Assembly: GCA_016789485.1 (NCBI GenBank)
Contig: JAEURE010000145.1
Span: forward strand, 1 to 6,847
Length of the DNA: 6,847 bases
Source: Anaerolineales bacterium
GTDB taxonomy: Bacteria > Chloroflexota > Anaerolineae > Anaerolineales > Villigracilaceae
Reading direction: 5' to 3'
Below the pieces are notes generated by a model. It made no database searches, was not told the DNA's origin, and saw nothing but the letters and a program-made list of their open reading frames with translations. Within the stretch, counting starts at the first letter, position 1. The number at the start of each line of letters is the position of its first letter. Positions 1-5,486 of this stretch are shown here, one piece after another. A program made the translations under genes and the position numbers.

Positions 1-1
1 C

Positions 2-1621
2 ACCGCTGCTATCGCAACCTCGGTTGCTGAGCTCGGCGTCTCTACCGTTGGCACGCGCTTCTTTGGCATCACCCGCGCCGTCTTCCGCTACCTCGAACGC
101 CTCGTCTCGCACGATGTCACTTTTCGATTGCTCGCCAAACTGCGCGTTTGGTTCTACGAAAAACTCGAACCCCTCGCCCCCGCCCGCCTGATGAACTTCC
201 GCGCAGGCGACCTGCTTGCCCGTATCATCGGCGATGTGGAAACGCTGGAAAATTTCTACGTCCGCGTCGTTTCGCCCCCGTTGACCGCCATCGTCGTTGG
301 ACTCTTCACCGCCATATTTCTCGCTTCTTTTTACCCGCTGCTTGCTCCTGTCTTCCTGACCTTTTACCTCAGCCTCGGCTTGCTCCTGCCCATCCTCGCA
401 CAGACGACCAGCCGCAAATCCGCCGAGCAGACCATCTCTCTGCGTGCCGATTTGCAAACTAATCTCGTGGATGGCATTCAAGGCATGGCAGACCTGATCG
501 CCTATGGCCGCGCCGATGAACGCCTCACTCAAATCGCCACAAACGCAAACGACTACGGAAACGCCCAACGCCGCATGGCGCGTGTGACGAGCATCCATTC
601 CGCACTTGGTACATTGCTCACCCAACTTGGCATGTGGTCTGTGCTCTTTCTGACCATCCCACAAGTTATCAATGGCAACATCGCTGGTCCAATGCTGGCC
701 TCATTGACCTTGCTGACTCTCGCCTCCTTTGAAGCTGTCATCCCGCTGCCTCTTGCCGCCCAAATGTGGAATTCTGCGCGTGAAGCGGCGAGACGATTGT
801 TTGAGGTGGTGGATACAGAGCCAGAGATCAGTGATCAGTTACAAGTAACCAGTGAACAGCCTAAAATTACGGATCACGAGTTACGAATCACTAACTTATC
901 TTTCACCTACCCTGCACAATTCACGTCCGCCCTGCAACATGTAACCTTCAACCTTCAACCTGAAACCTCCATTGCCATCGTCGGTCCGAGCGGAGCGGGG
1001 AAGAGTACCATTGCAAATCTGCTGCTACGATTCTGGGAGTACGAAGTTGGAGAAATCCGTTTGGGCGGAGAATCGCTCAAAGCACTGAATCAGGATGAAG
1101 TCAGAGCAAGAAGCGGGTACGTTTCGCAAAATACCTATTTCTTCAACACATCTATCTATGAGAATTTGAGATTTGCGCGCAAGAAAGTCACACGCGAAGA
1201 AGTGGAAGCGGCGTGCAAATCCGCACAGATACACGATTTCATCATGAGCCTGCCCAACGGCTACAACACCATGATCGGTGAACAAGGCTTGAGGCTTTCC
1301 GGCGGTGAACGCCAACGGCTGGCGATTGCGCGCGCACTGATCAAAGATGCGCCAATTTTGATCCTCGATGAACCCACCGCCAACCTCGACCCACTGACCG
1401 AAAAACAGATGCTTGAAACCTTATTCGATGTAATGAAACGTAAGACTTCACTGCTCATTACGCATCGATTAATGGGTCTCGAGAATGTGGATAAAATCCT
1501 CGTGATGAATCACGGACAGATCATTGAAAGTGGCACGCACGCCGAACTCGCGGGCAGGGATAGTTTTTATCGTTACTTGCTGGATTTACAAAATCGTATA
1601 CTCAACGACGAAACCGAATGA
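2..1621 (+). CDS. cydC: CydC-type ABC exporter subunit, fused membrane and ATPase domains (5' partial)
   Basis: This is one half-transporter of the heterodimeric CydDC exporter, an inner-membrane ABC system needed for cytochrome bd assembly; proposed substrates are cysteine/glutathione and heme. The frame is open from base 2, so the start is outside the window and 539 residues are visible. An internal TTG at 128 is only a leucine codon. The segment at visible residues 19-42 (RFFGITRAVFRYLERLVSHD) is characteristic of CydC. Hydrophobic membrane segments follow to about residue 260, then a linker, then the ATPase domain: Walker A GPSGAGKST at 328-336 (983-1009), signature LSGGERQR from 432 (1295-1318), Walker B ILILDEP with Asp456/Glu457, and the switch His488. 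All ATPase motifs are intact. CydC proteins are usually about 550-590 residues, so probably only 10-50 residues are missing. cydD is expected just upstream. The linker holds 7-nt repeats (separate entries). Substrate is not determinable here; a related CydD/exporter family member is the main alternative. Confidence 0.88.
   Translation, partial: TAAIATSVAELGVSTVGTRFFGITRAVFRYLERLVSHDVTFRLLAKLRVWFYEKLEPLAPARLMNFRAGDLLARIIGDVETLENFYVRVVSPPLTAIVVGLFTAIFLASFYPLLAPVFLTFYLSLGLLLPILAQTTSRKSAEQTISLRADLQTNLVDGIQGMADLIAYGRADERLTQIATNANDYGNAQRRMARVTSIHSALGTLLTQLGMWSVLFLTIPQVINGNIAGPMLASLTLLTLASFEAVIPLPLAAQMWNSAREAARRLFEVVDTEPEISDQLQVTSEQPKITDHELRITNLSFTYPAQFTSALQHVTFNLQPETSIAIVGPSGAGKSTIANLLLRFWEYEVGEIRLGGESLKALNQDEVRARSGYVSQNTYFFNTSIYENLRFARKKVTREEVEAACKSAQIHDFIMSLPNGYNTMIGEQGLRLSGGERQRLAIARALIKDAPILILDEPTANLDPLTEKQMLETLFDVMKRKTSLLITHRLMGLENVDKILVMNHGQIIESGTHAELAGRDSFYRYLLDLQNRILNDETE
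826..895 (+). repeat. Degenerate heptanucleotide repeat array inside the cydC linker
   Basis: Ten consecutive 7-nt units stay in phase here. They begin with two perfect GATCAGT copies (826-839), followed by TACAAGT, AACCAGT and GAACAGC. One poor unit comes next (861-867), then TACGGAT, CACGAGT, TACGAAT and CACTAAC. Three 7-nt units equal seven codons, so the protein also repeats every seven residues: SDQLQVT, SEQPKIT, DHELRIT. The last unit runs into the first strand of the ATPase domain. The pattern resembles short tandem heptamer repeats that I associate with intergenic DNA of filamentous Chloroflexota and cyanobacteria; that comparison is from memory. Confidence 0.7.
932..966 (+). repeat. 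Second heptanucleotide repeat cluster in cydC (CTTCAAC-like)
   Basis: Five tandem 7-nt units lie in the coding sequence: CTGCAAC, ATGTAAC, CTTCAAC, CTTCAAC and CTGAAAC. Two neighbours are identical and the rest differ by one to three bases. The frame stays open, and the segment encodes the early ATPase-domain strands ahead of Walker A. The unit differs from that of the 826-895 array and is not in phase with it, so the two look like independent arrays. Confidence 0.6.
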
Positions 1622-1629
1622 CCAGTTGC

Positions 1630-1658
1630 TTGCATCACGCTATTGGAAGTGCTATAAT
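1630..1658 (+). promoter_or_regulatory. Sigma70-type promoter for rho
   Basis: A -35 box TTGCAT (1630-1635) lies exactly 17 nt from a perfect -10 box TATAAT (1653-1658). The -10 also carries the extended TGn element (TG at 1650-1651). The predicted transcription start is near 1665, giving a leader of about 190 nt before the rho start codon. It begins just 8 nt after the cydC stop, so rho appears to be transcribed independently of cydC. Confidence 0.78.
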
Positions 1659-1664
1659 TCGCCT

Positions 1665-1855
1665 ATCTCCCCTGATATTTGATAACTCAACTTTGTAGAA
1701 AACCTGCACAGACCAATATGTGTTTGGAAACTTGTAACGAGAACCTTGACTGAACTCCCAACTTCACGAACATCCTAAGGAAAATCGCCAGCCTGCCACC
1801 AGGGGGAGCTGGTTAGTTTTGCATTCATATCCCAATTTCCCAAGAGAATAAAAAA
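1665..1855 (+). promoter_or_regulatory. Long C-rich 5' leader of rho
   Basis: This untranslated leader of about 190 nt follows the rho promoter. It contains clearly more C than G: 17 C against 8 G over 1660-1720, and 16 C against 7 G over 1741-1790. Unstructured C-rich, G-poor RNA is the kind Rho loads on, and E. coli rho is known to be autoregulated by termination in its own leader. Autoregulation here is therefore plausible but inferred. A possible 11-codon reading frame (ATG 1718 to TGA 1753) lacks a ribosome binding site, so I do not call it a gene. I recognise no known riboswitch class. Confidence 0.45.
1788..1820 (+). promoter_or_regulatory. Stem-loop followed by U-rich tract in the rho leader (attenuator-like)
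   Basis: CCAG (1788-1791) can pair with CTGG (1809-1812). Nested within it, CCTG (1792-1795) can pair with CAGG (1800-1803) around a CCAC tetraloop, leaving a GGGAG bulge on the 3' side. The stem is followed by TTAGTTTT (1813-1820). It ends 43 nt before the rho start codon. This could be a weak terminator or a regulatory hairpin; the bulge and broken U-tract make it less convincing than the terminators elsewhere in this window. Confidence 0.35.
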
Positions 1856-3133
1856 ATGAAAATACTTGAACTAGAGAACGAACCGCTTTCAAAATTGCGC
1901 GCAATGGCGAAGAATTTCAATATACCGAATTTCAACCGCCTGAAAAAAGAAACCCTCGCCATGCTAATCCGCGAGGCGGAAGCGCAAAAGGAAGGTATTG
2001 AACTGCGCGGCGGTATCCTTGAAATAAAGAGCGAAGGGATAGGCTTCCTGCGAGCCACCAATTATCGAATTAGCGATCAGGATGTGTACGTCTCGCAGGC
2101 GCAATTAAGGAAGTATGATCTGCGTGCAGGGGATCTTGTAATCGGGCAGGTACGCCCTCCTCGGGAAAGTGAAAGGCATTTCGGTTTGCTCAAAGTGGAA
2201 TCGGTCAACGGCCTGGAACCAGAAGTTGGCGTCCGCAGGGTGGTTTTTGAAAATCTCACCCCTATTTTTCCAGAAGTACGTTTTGATCTTGAAACCGACC
2301 AGGCGACTTTAGCTCCACGCTTAATTAACTTGATTGCACCCATCGGCAGAGGTCAGCGCGGATTGATCGTTTCTCCCCCCAAGGCGGGCAAAACCACAAT
2401 TCTCAAGCAAATTGCGAACTCAATTTCAACCAAATATCCCGACGTACATTTAATTATTGCACTAATCGGCGAGCGCCCCGAGGAAGTGACCGATATGGAC
2501 CGCTCCGTGGATGCGGAAGTAGTTGCCTCCACGTTCGATGAACCAGTCACCTCCCATGTCCGCACTGCGGAATTGGCATTAGAACGCGCTAAGCGTTTGG
2601 TGGAGATCGGGCGCCATGTGGTAATCTTAATGGACTCAATTACCCGCCTCGCCCGCGCCTATAACCTGGTCGTCAATCCCTCAGGCCGTACTCTCTCCGG
2701 CGGTATGGATCCCTCCGCGTTGTACCCGCCCAAGCGATTCTTTGGCGCGGCGCGTAATGTGGAAGACGGCGGCTCGCTCACCATCATTGCCACCTGCCTT
2801 GTGGATACAGGCTCCCGTCTCGATGATGTTGTCTATGAAGAATTCAAAGGTACCGGCAACATGGAGCTTCATCTCTCCCGCAAGCTTCAGGAACGCCGCA
2901 CCTTCCCCGCCGTGGATATTGAACGCTCTTCCACCCGCCGCGATGATCTGCTGCTCGGACCAGACCTCCTCCAGCGAGTTTGGCTGATGCGCCGCATGTT
3001 CATTCAAATGACCTCCCCACCGCCGCAAGGCGCTGGCATGGATAATTCCGTTGCCACTGAAGCAATAATCACCCGCATGGAAAAATCCAAAAATAATCTA
3101 GAGTTTCTTGAAAATCTCACAAGGGATGCCTAA
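1856..3133 (+). CDS. rho: Transcription termination factor Rho
   Basis: Rho is a ring-shaped hexameric RNA helicase that loads on C-rich nascent RNA and uses ATP to release RNA polymerase. At 425 residues it is close to E. coli Rho (419), with no insertion. Residues 1-45 form the N-terminal helical domain and about 50-120 the cold-shock-like RNA-binding domain ([14 protein letters not shown]). The ATPase core has Walker A PPKAGKTT (174-181, Lys179), catalytic Glu206 in [10 protein letters not shown], Walker B ILMD ending at Asp260, the Q-loop near 272-285, the RNA-contacting loop EFKGTGN (329-335) and arginine finger Arg361. Position 205 is Gly where E. coli has Asp210, and 181 is Thr where E. 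coli has Met186; both positions lie in or near the bicyclomycin pocket. The ATG at 1856 is preceded by a weak AAGAGA site 8 nt upstream. The gene has its own promoter and long leader, and the LysM/M23 gene follows 49 nt downstream. Confidence 0.97.
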   Translation: MKILELENEPLSKLRAMAKNFNIPNFNRLKKETLAMLIREAEAQKEGIELRGGILEIKSEGIGFLRATNYRISDQDVYVSQAQLRKYDLRAGDLVIGQVRPPRESERHFGLLKVESVNGLEPEVGVRRVVFENLTPIFPEVRFDLETDQATLAPRLINLIAPIGRGQRGLIVSPPKAGKTTILKQIANSISTKYPDVHLIIALIGERPEEVTDMDRSVDAEVVASTFDEPVTSHVRTAELALERAKRLVEIGRHVVILMDSITRLARAYNLVVNPSGRTLSGGMDPSALYPPKRFFGAARNVEDGGSLTIIATCLVDTGSRLDDVVYEEFKGTGNMELHLSRKLQERRTFPAVDIERSSTRRDDLLLGPDLLQRVWLMRRMFIQMTSPPPQGAGMDNSVATEAIITRMEKSKNNLEFLENLTRDA

Positions 3134-3139
3134 TATTCG

Positions 3140-3173
3140 ACCGCTTTCTTAAGACATTTCCATAAAAAGCGGT
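3140..3173 (+). repeat. Inverted repeat just upstream of the LysM/M23 start codon
   Basis: ACCGCTTT (3140-3147) and AAAGCGGT (3166-3173) form a perfect 8-bp stem with an 18-nt loop. The 3' arm ends 9 nt before the ATG at 3183, so in RNA it would occupy the ribosome docking region. It is not followed by a U-tract on this strand, so I do not call it an intrinsic terminator. It could modulate translation of the peptidase gene, protect the 3' end of rho mRNA, or be an operator. Confidence 0.5.
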
Positions 3174-3182
3174 AAACAAAAA

Positions 3183-4352
3183 ATGAAACCTTTTCTTGAA
3201 AAAATTCGCGCCTCCTTCTCTGCTTTGGGTCAACGGTTTAAACGCCAGCCCAAGGCTCAGGAAGATGCGCCAGCCGTCAGTGAACTCAACGCAAAACCCA
3301 AAGCGGATCGATTCGCAATTGTCAGCTGGGTTGTGACTATTTTCATTGTTGCTGCTTTATTGGGTTCAACACTTTATTACAAAAGCACGCTCCCGCCCAA
3401 GATAGTTACAGTTGCGCAGCCTACCAACTCACCAGACACTACCGGCGCGGGGCAGCCTCCCCAAGTTGGTGAATCAGTTGCGAGCGCAGACGGAAGCGTT
3501 CTTCCATCCATCATCCGCAAGCTGCAATTGATCACCAAAATTCCCGAAAGACCCAGATACAACTCCATCATTTATCGTGTTTCACGCGGCGATGCCATGC
3601 TGCGGATCGCAGATGAGTTCAAACTGAAATCTGAATCCATTTTGTATGTCAATACTCAATTAGAAGATAATCCGCATAATCTGAAGCCCGGCATGGAACT
3701 TACCATCCCGCCTGTGGACGGGTTGTACTACGAATGGAAAGACGGTGATACCTTTGAATCAGTTGCAGAAAAATTTGACGCGGCGGCGGACGATATTATT
3801 AATTTCCCCGGCAACGATATTGACCTGACCAACCCCATAGTAAAACCCGGCACATTGGTCATGATCCCCGGTGGTTCACGTGATCTGCGCGCCTGGGAAC
3901 AGGATCTGCAAACAGCAGGCAGAGGAGCGAATACAGGCACGGGCGGTGCGAATGCAACCAATAGCTGCGGCGGCGGCCCTGTGGCAAGCGGATTTGGCTG
4001 GCCTGCGAACGCACATGCCATTTCAGGGAACGGCTACGGCCCCGGTCATCTTGGCATTGATATTCAAGCCAATGAAGGTGAGCCTGTGTACGCGGCTGGA
4101 AGCGGCATTGTAACGATGGCTCAAGGCGGCTGGAATTATGGCTATGGAAACGTGATTCAAATTGATCACGGCAATGGGTATGTAACGGTCTATGCCCACT
4201 TAAGCTCGATCAACGTCGGACAATGTACCCCGGTTGGTCAAGGTTCGGTGATCGGCGCAGCAGGCAATACCGGTAATTCATTTGGGGCTCATCTCCACTT
4301 TGAAGTCCGCATCGGCGGCTCGAACATCAACCCGTACGATATTGTTCAATAA
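3183..4352 (+). CDS. Membrane-anchored LysM and M23 peptidoglycan endopeptidase
   Basis: Predicted wall-remodelling zinc endopeptidase of 389 residues. A cytoplasmic head of about 43 residues is followed by one membrane span (about 44-66). A proline/glycine-rich stretch leads to two LysM peptidoglycan-binding domains (about 129-176, from YRVSRGDAML, and about 182-230, from YYEWKDGDTF), each ending in a hydrophobic strand plus proline (LTIPP, VMIPG). A Gly/Asn/Thr-rich linker (246-266) precedes the M23 domain. M23 zinc ligands are all present: His289 and Asp293 (GHLGID) and His372 (HLHFE), with catalytic His339 (YAH) and His370, so it is probably active, unlike EnvC/NlpD-type regulators. The only cysteines, 262 and 348, are both extracytoplasmic and could form a disulfide. 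No Shine-Dalgarno site is visible before the ATG; the next in-frame ATG would lie past the membrane span. It probably shares the rho transcript. The exact cleaved bond is unknown. Confidence 0.92.
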   Translation: MKPFLEKIRASFSALGQRFKRQPKAQEDAPAVSELNAKPKADRFAIVSWVVTIFIVAALLGSTLYYKSTLPPKIVTVAQPTNSPDTTGAGQPPQVGESVASADGSVLPSIIRKLQLITKIPERPRYNSIIYRVSRGDAMLRIADEFKLKSESILYVNTQLEDNPHNLKPGMELTIPPVDGLYYEWKDGDTFESVAEKFDAAADDIINFPGNDIDLTNPIVKPGTLVMIPGGSRDLRAWEQDLQTAGRGANTGTGGANATNSCGGGPVASGFGWPANAHAISGNGYGPGHLGIDIQANEGEPVYAAGSGIVTMAQGGWNYGYGNVIQIDHGNGYVTVYAHLSSINVGQCTPVGQGSVIGAAGNTGNSFGAHLHFEVRIGGSNINPYDIVQ

Positions 4353-4355
4353 GAT

Positions 4356-4394
4356 AAAGCCTAAAGGTTTTACAGACCTTTAGGCTTTTTATTT
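4356..4394 (+). terminator. Strong intrinsic terminator after the LysM/M23 gene
   Basis: A perfect 13-bp stem, AAAGCCTAAAGGT (4356-4368) with ACCTTTAGGCTTT (4376-4388), encloses a 7-nt loop and runs into a T-rich tail (4386-4394). It starts 3 nt after the peptidase stop and would close the rho-peptidase transcript. The T-tail ends only 2 nt before the birA start codon. Confidence 0.92.
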
Positions 4395-4396
4395 AC

Positions 4397-5176
4397 ATGA
4401 ACGAAAACTCCCTGAAAAAATCCCTCTCGAAATTAAACATTGGCGGCATGCGCTATTTTGATTCCATCGGTTCCACAAACGATGAAGCATTGGCATGGGC
4501 GGCAAGTGACGCAAAGGATCTATCCATTGTGATAGCGGATGAACAAACACAGGGACGCGGCAGACTCAACCGAAAATGGTTCACGCCAAAAGGCAGCGCC
4601 CTGGCTGTAAGTTTGATTCTGCGCCTCTCCACGTCCCTGCGCCCGCATCTCTCGCGGACCGTGGGTCTGGCTGCGCTTTCAATCGCAGAATCCTGTTCAA
4701 AGCTTGGGATCGATCCACAGATAAAATGGCCAAACGATATTTTATTGAAGGGAAAAAAGACTGCGGGCATATTGGTCGAATCCGTTTGGTCTGGCGAGGA
4801 TGTGGATTCTCTAGTGATCGGCATGGGCATCAACATATCCAAGCTGTCTGTGCCGCCTGCGGATATGCTGCAATTCCCCGCCACCAGCCTGGAAGATGAG
4901 ATTGGAAGTGAGCCCAAGCGCGAAGAAATTTTATTCAGTGTTTTGGAGGCGTTCATCCACTGGCGCGAACGAATGGGCACGGATGAGTTGATCCATGCCT
5001 GGGAGGAGAAGCTGGCGTTTCGCGGCGAGCAGGTTGAAGTTAAGACAGGAGGCGAACTTCCTGTCACCGGCAAAGTGGATGGTCTTGAATCCGACGGGAG
5101 TTTGCGGCTGAAAGATCCGCATGACAACTCCGTAATAGTCCGCTTTGGGGATGTGAGTCTGCGTCCGTCAGCATGA
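4397..5176 (+). CDS. birA: Biotin-[acetyl-CoA-carboxylase] ligase, monofunctional
   Basis: Cytoplasmic enzyme that makes biotinyl-5'-AMP from biotin and ATP and transfers biotin to a lysine of carrier proteins such as the acetyl-CoA carboxylase subunit. It has 259 residues. The catalytic domain shows STND (26-29), the adenylate-binding loop GRGRLNRKW (53-61; E. coli has GRGRRGRKW), KWPND (110-114), Lys121 in KKTAGILVES, and GMGIN (142-146). A small C-terminal SH3-like domain spans about 209-258. The N-terminal helix-turn-helix of bifunctional BirA repressors is absent, so it should not act as a DNA-binding regulator. The ATG at 4397 lies 2 nt beyond the preceding terminator and has no ribosome binding site. 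An alternative in-frame ATG at 4448 (MRYFDSIGSTND) would still keep the catalytic core, but it also lacks a clear site. I keep 4397 because the extra residues look like the usual lead-in helix. Confidence 0.94.
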   Translation: MNENSLKKSLSKLNIGGMRYFDSIGSTNDEALAWAASDAKDLSIVIADEQTQGRGRLNRKWFTPKGSALAVSLILRLSTSLRPHLSRTVGLAALSIAESCSKLGIDPQIKWPNDILLKGKKTAGILVESVWSGEDVDSLVIGMGINISKLSVPPADMLQFPATSLEDEIGSEPKREEILFSVLEAFIHWRERMGTDELIHAWEEKLAFRGEQVEVKTGGELPVTGKVDGLESDGSLRLKDPHDNSVIVRFGDVSLRPSA

Positions 5177-5182
5177 TATACT
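5174..5182 (+). promoter_or_regulatory. Extended -10 promoter candidate overlapping the birA stop codon
   Basis: TGATATACT combines a TGn extended element (5174-5176, which is also the birA TGA stop) with a -10 box TATACT (5177-5182). The -35 position is poor (TGAGTC at 5154-5159). Transcription would begin near 5189, leaving about 14 nt including the ribosome binding site before the ATG at 5203. It would give the small membrane protein its own transcript, independent of birA. Confidence 0.42.
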
Positions 5183-5193
5183 TTTAAGAAAAT

Positions 5194-5200
5194 GAGGTGA
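5194..5200 (+). promoter_or_regulatory. Ribosome binding site that fixes the start of the small membrane protein
   Basis: GAGGTGA matches the core of the 16S rRNA complement (GGAGGTGATC). It lies 2 nt before the ATG at 5203, with AGG 5 nt from it, which is good spacing. The in-frame GTG at 5197 falls inside the site, so it is unlikely to be the start. This is the clearest Shine-Dalgarno sequence in the window. Confidence 0.8.
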
Positions 5201-5202
5201 CC

Positions 5203-5430
5203 ATGTTTGATAATCTTCGCGAAGAAGTTTCAGCCAAGCCATTCACTGACGATGAGGACGAAGCCAAATATCAGCCCGCCGCAGGGACGGAGTACACCGA
5301 AAGGAACCGCTCCACCCGCATTCTGGGGATGACCGCCTTCCAGCGCTTTGTGATCGTTGTGATGTTGTTCATGGCAACCTGTGTGATTGGCGCCTTATTC
5401 CTGCTGGTAACCGGCAAGTTCGCGTTCTAG
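5203..5430 (+). CDS. Small single-span membrane protein of unknown function
   Basis: I do not recognise a named family. The protein has 75 residues: a hydrophilic, strongly acidic head (DDEDE at 16-20), then a basic stretch (Arg34, Arg36, Arg39, Arg48), then one hydrophobic segment at about 49-70 (VIVVMLFMATC...ALFLLV), ending in GKFAF. Basic residues before the span predict that the head faces the cytoplasm and the C-terminus is outside. It has a strong ribosome binding site, a possible private promoter in the end of birA, and a terminator 18 nt downstream, all signs of a real, expressed gene. I recall similar short proteins in Anaerolineae but cannot verify that here. A role cannot be inferred from its neighbours birA and gyrA, which are unrelated in function. 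Confidence 0.8.
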   Translation: MFDNLREEVSAKPFTDDEDEAKYQPAAGTEYTERNRSTRILGMTAFQRFVIVVMLFMATCVIGALFLLVTGKFAF

Positions 5431-5440
5431 TTTGAATTGA

Positions 5441-5486
5441 ATAAATAAAAAATGGACGAGGCTTTGAGCTTCGTCCATTTTGTTTT
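5441..5486. terminator. Bidirectional intrinsic terminator between convergent genes
   Basis: The stem is 5449-5462 with 5468-5481: 11 perfect pairs, AAAATGGACGA with TCGTCCATTTT, extended by G-U, G-C and C-G pairs to a 5-nt loop (TTTGA). On the plus strand it is followed by TTTTGTTTT. On the minus strand it is followed by TTTTATTTAT, the complement of 5441-5450. It therefore serves both the small membrane protein gene and gyrA. It lies 3 nt past the gyrA stop, and the plus-strand T-tail overlaps that stop codon. Confidence 0.9.

Noticed and set aside
128..130. TTG at 128 as a start for the ABC transporter
   Set aside because: The reading frame continues upstream to base 2 with typical CydC residues, so the gene simply runs off the window edge.
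826..966. CRISPR-like or mobile-element origin of the repeats in cydC
   Set aside because: Units are 7 nt without spacers or dyad symmetry, there are no transposase fragments or target duplications, and the reading frame is intact.
1782..1815. Resemblance of the ACCAGGGGGAGC stretch in the rho leader to a conserved part of the ZTP (pfl) riboswitch
   Set aside because: The second conserved block and its downstream partner helix (a GCCTGGGC-like segment) are not found before the start codon, and rho is not a purine or one-carbon gene.
4453..5127. 224-residue minus-strand open frame opposite birA
   Set aside because: BirA motifs are unmistakable on the plus strand; the antisense frame is rich in Ser/Arg/Pro and has no domain pattern.
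5197..5199. GTG start for the small membrane protein
   Set aside because: It lies within the Shine-Dalgarno sequence that is correctly placed for the ATG at 5203.
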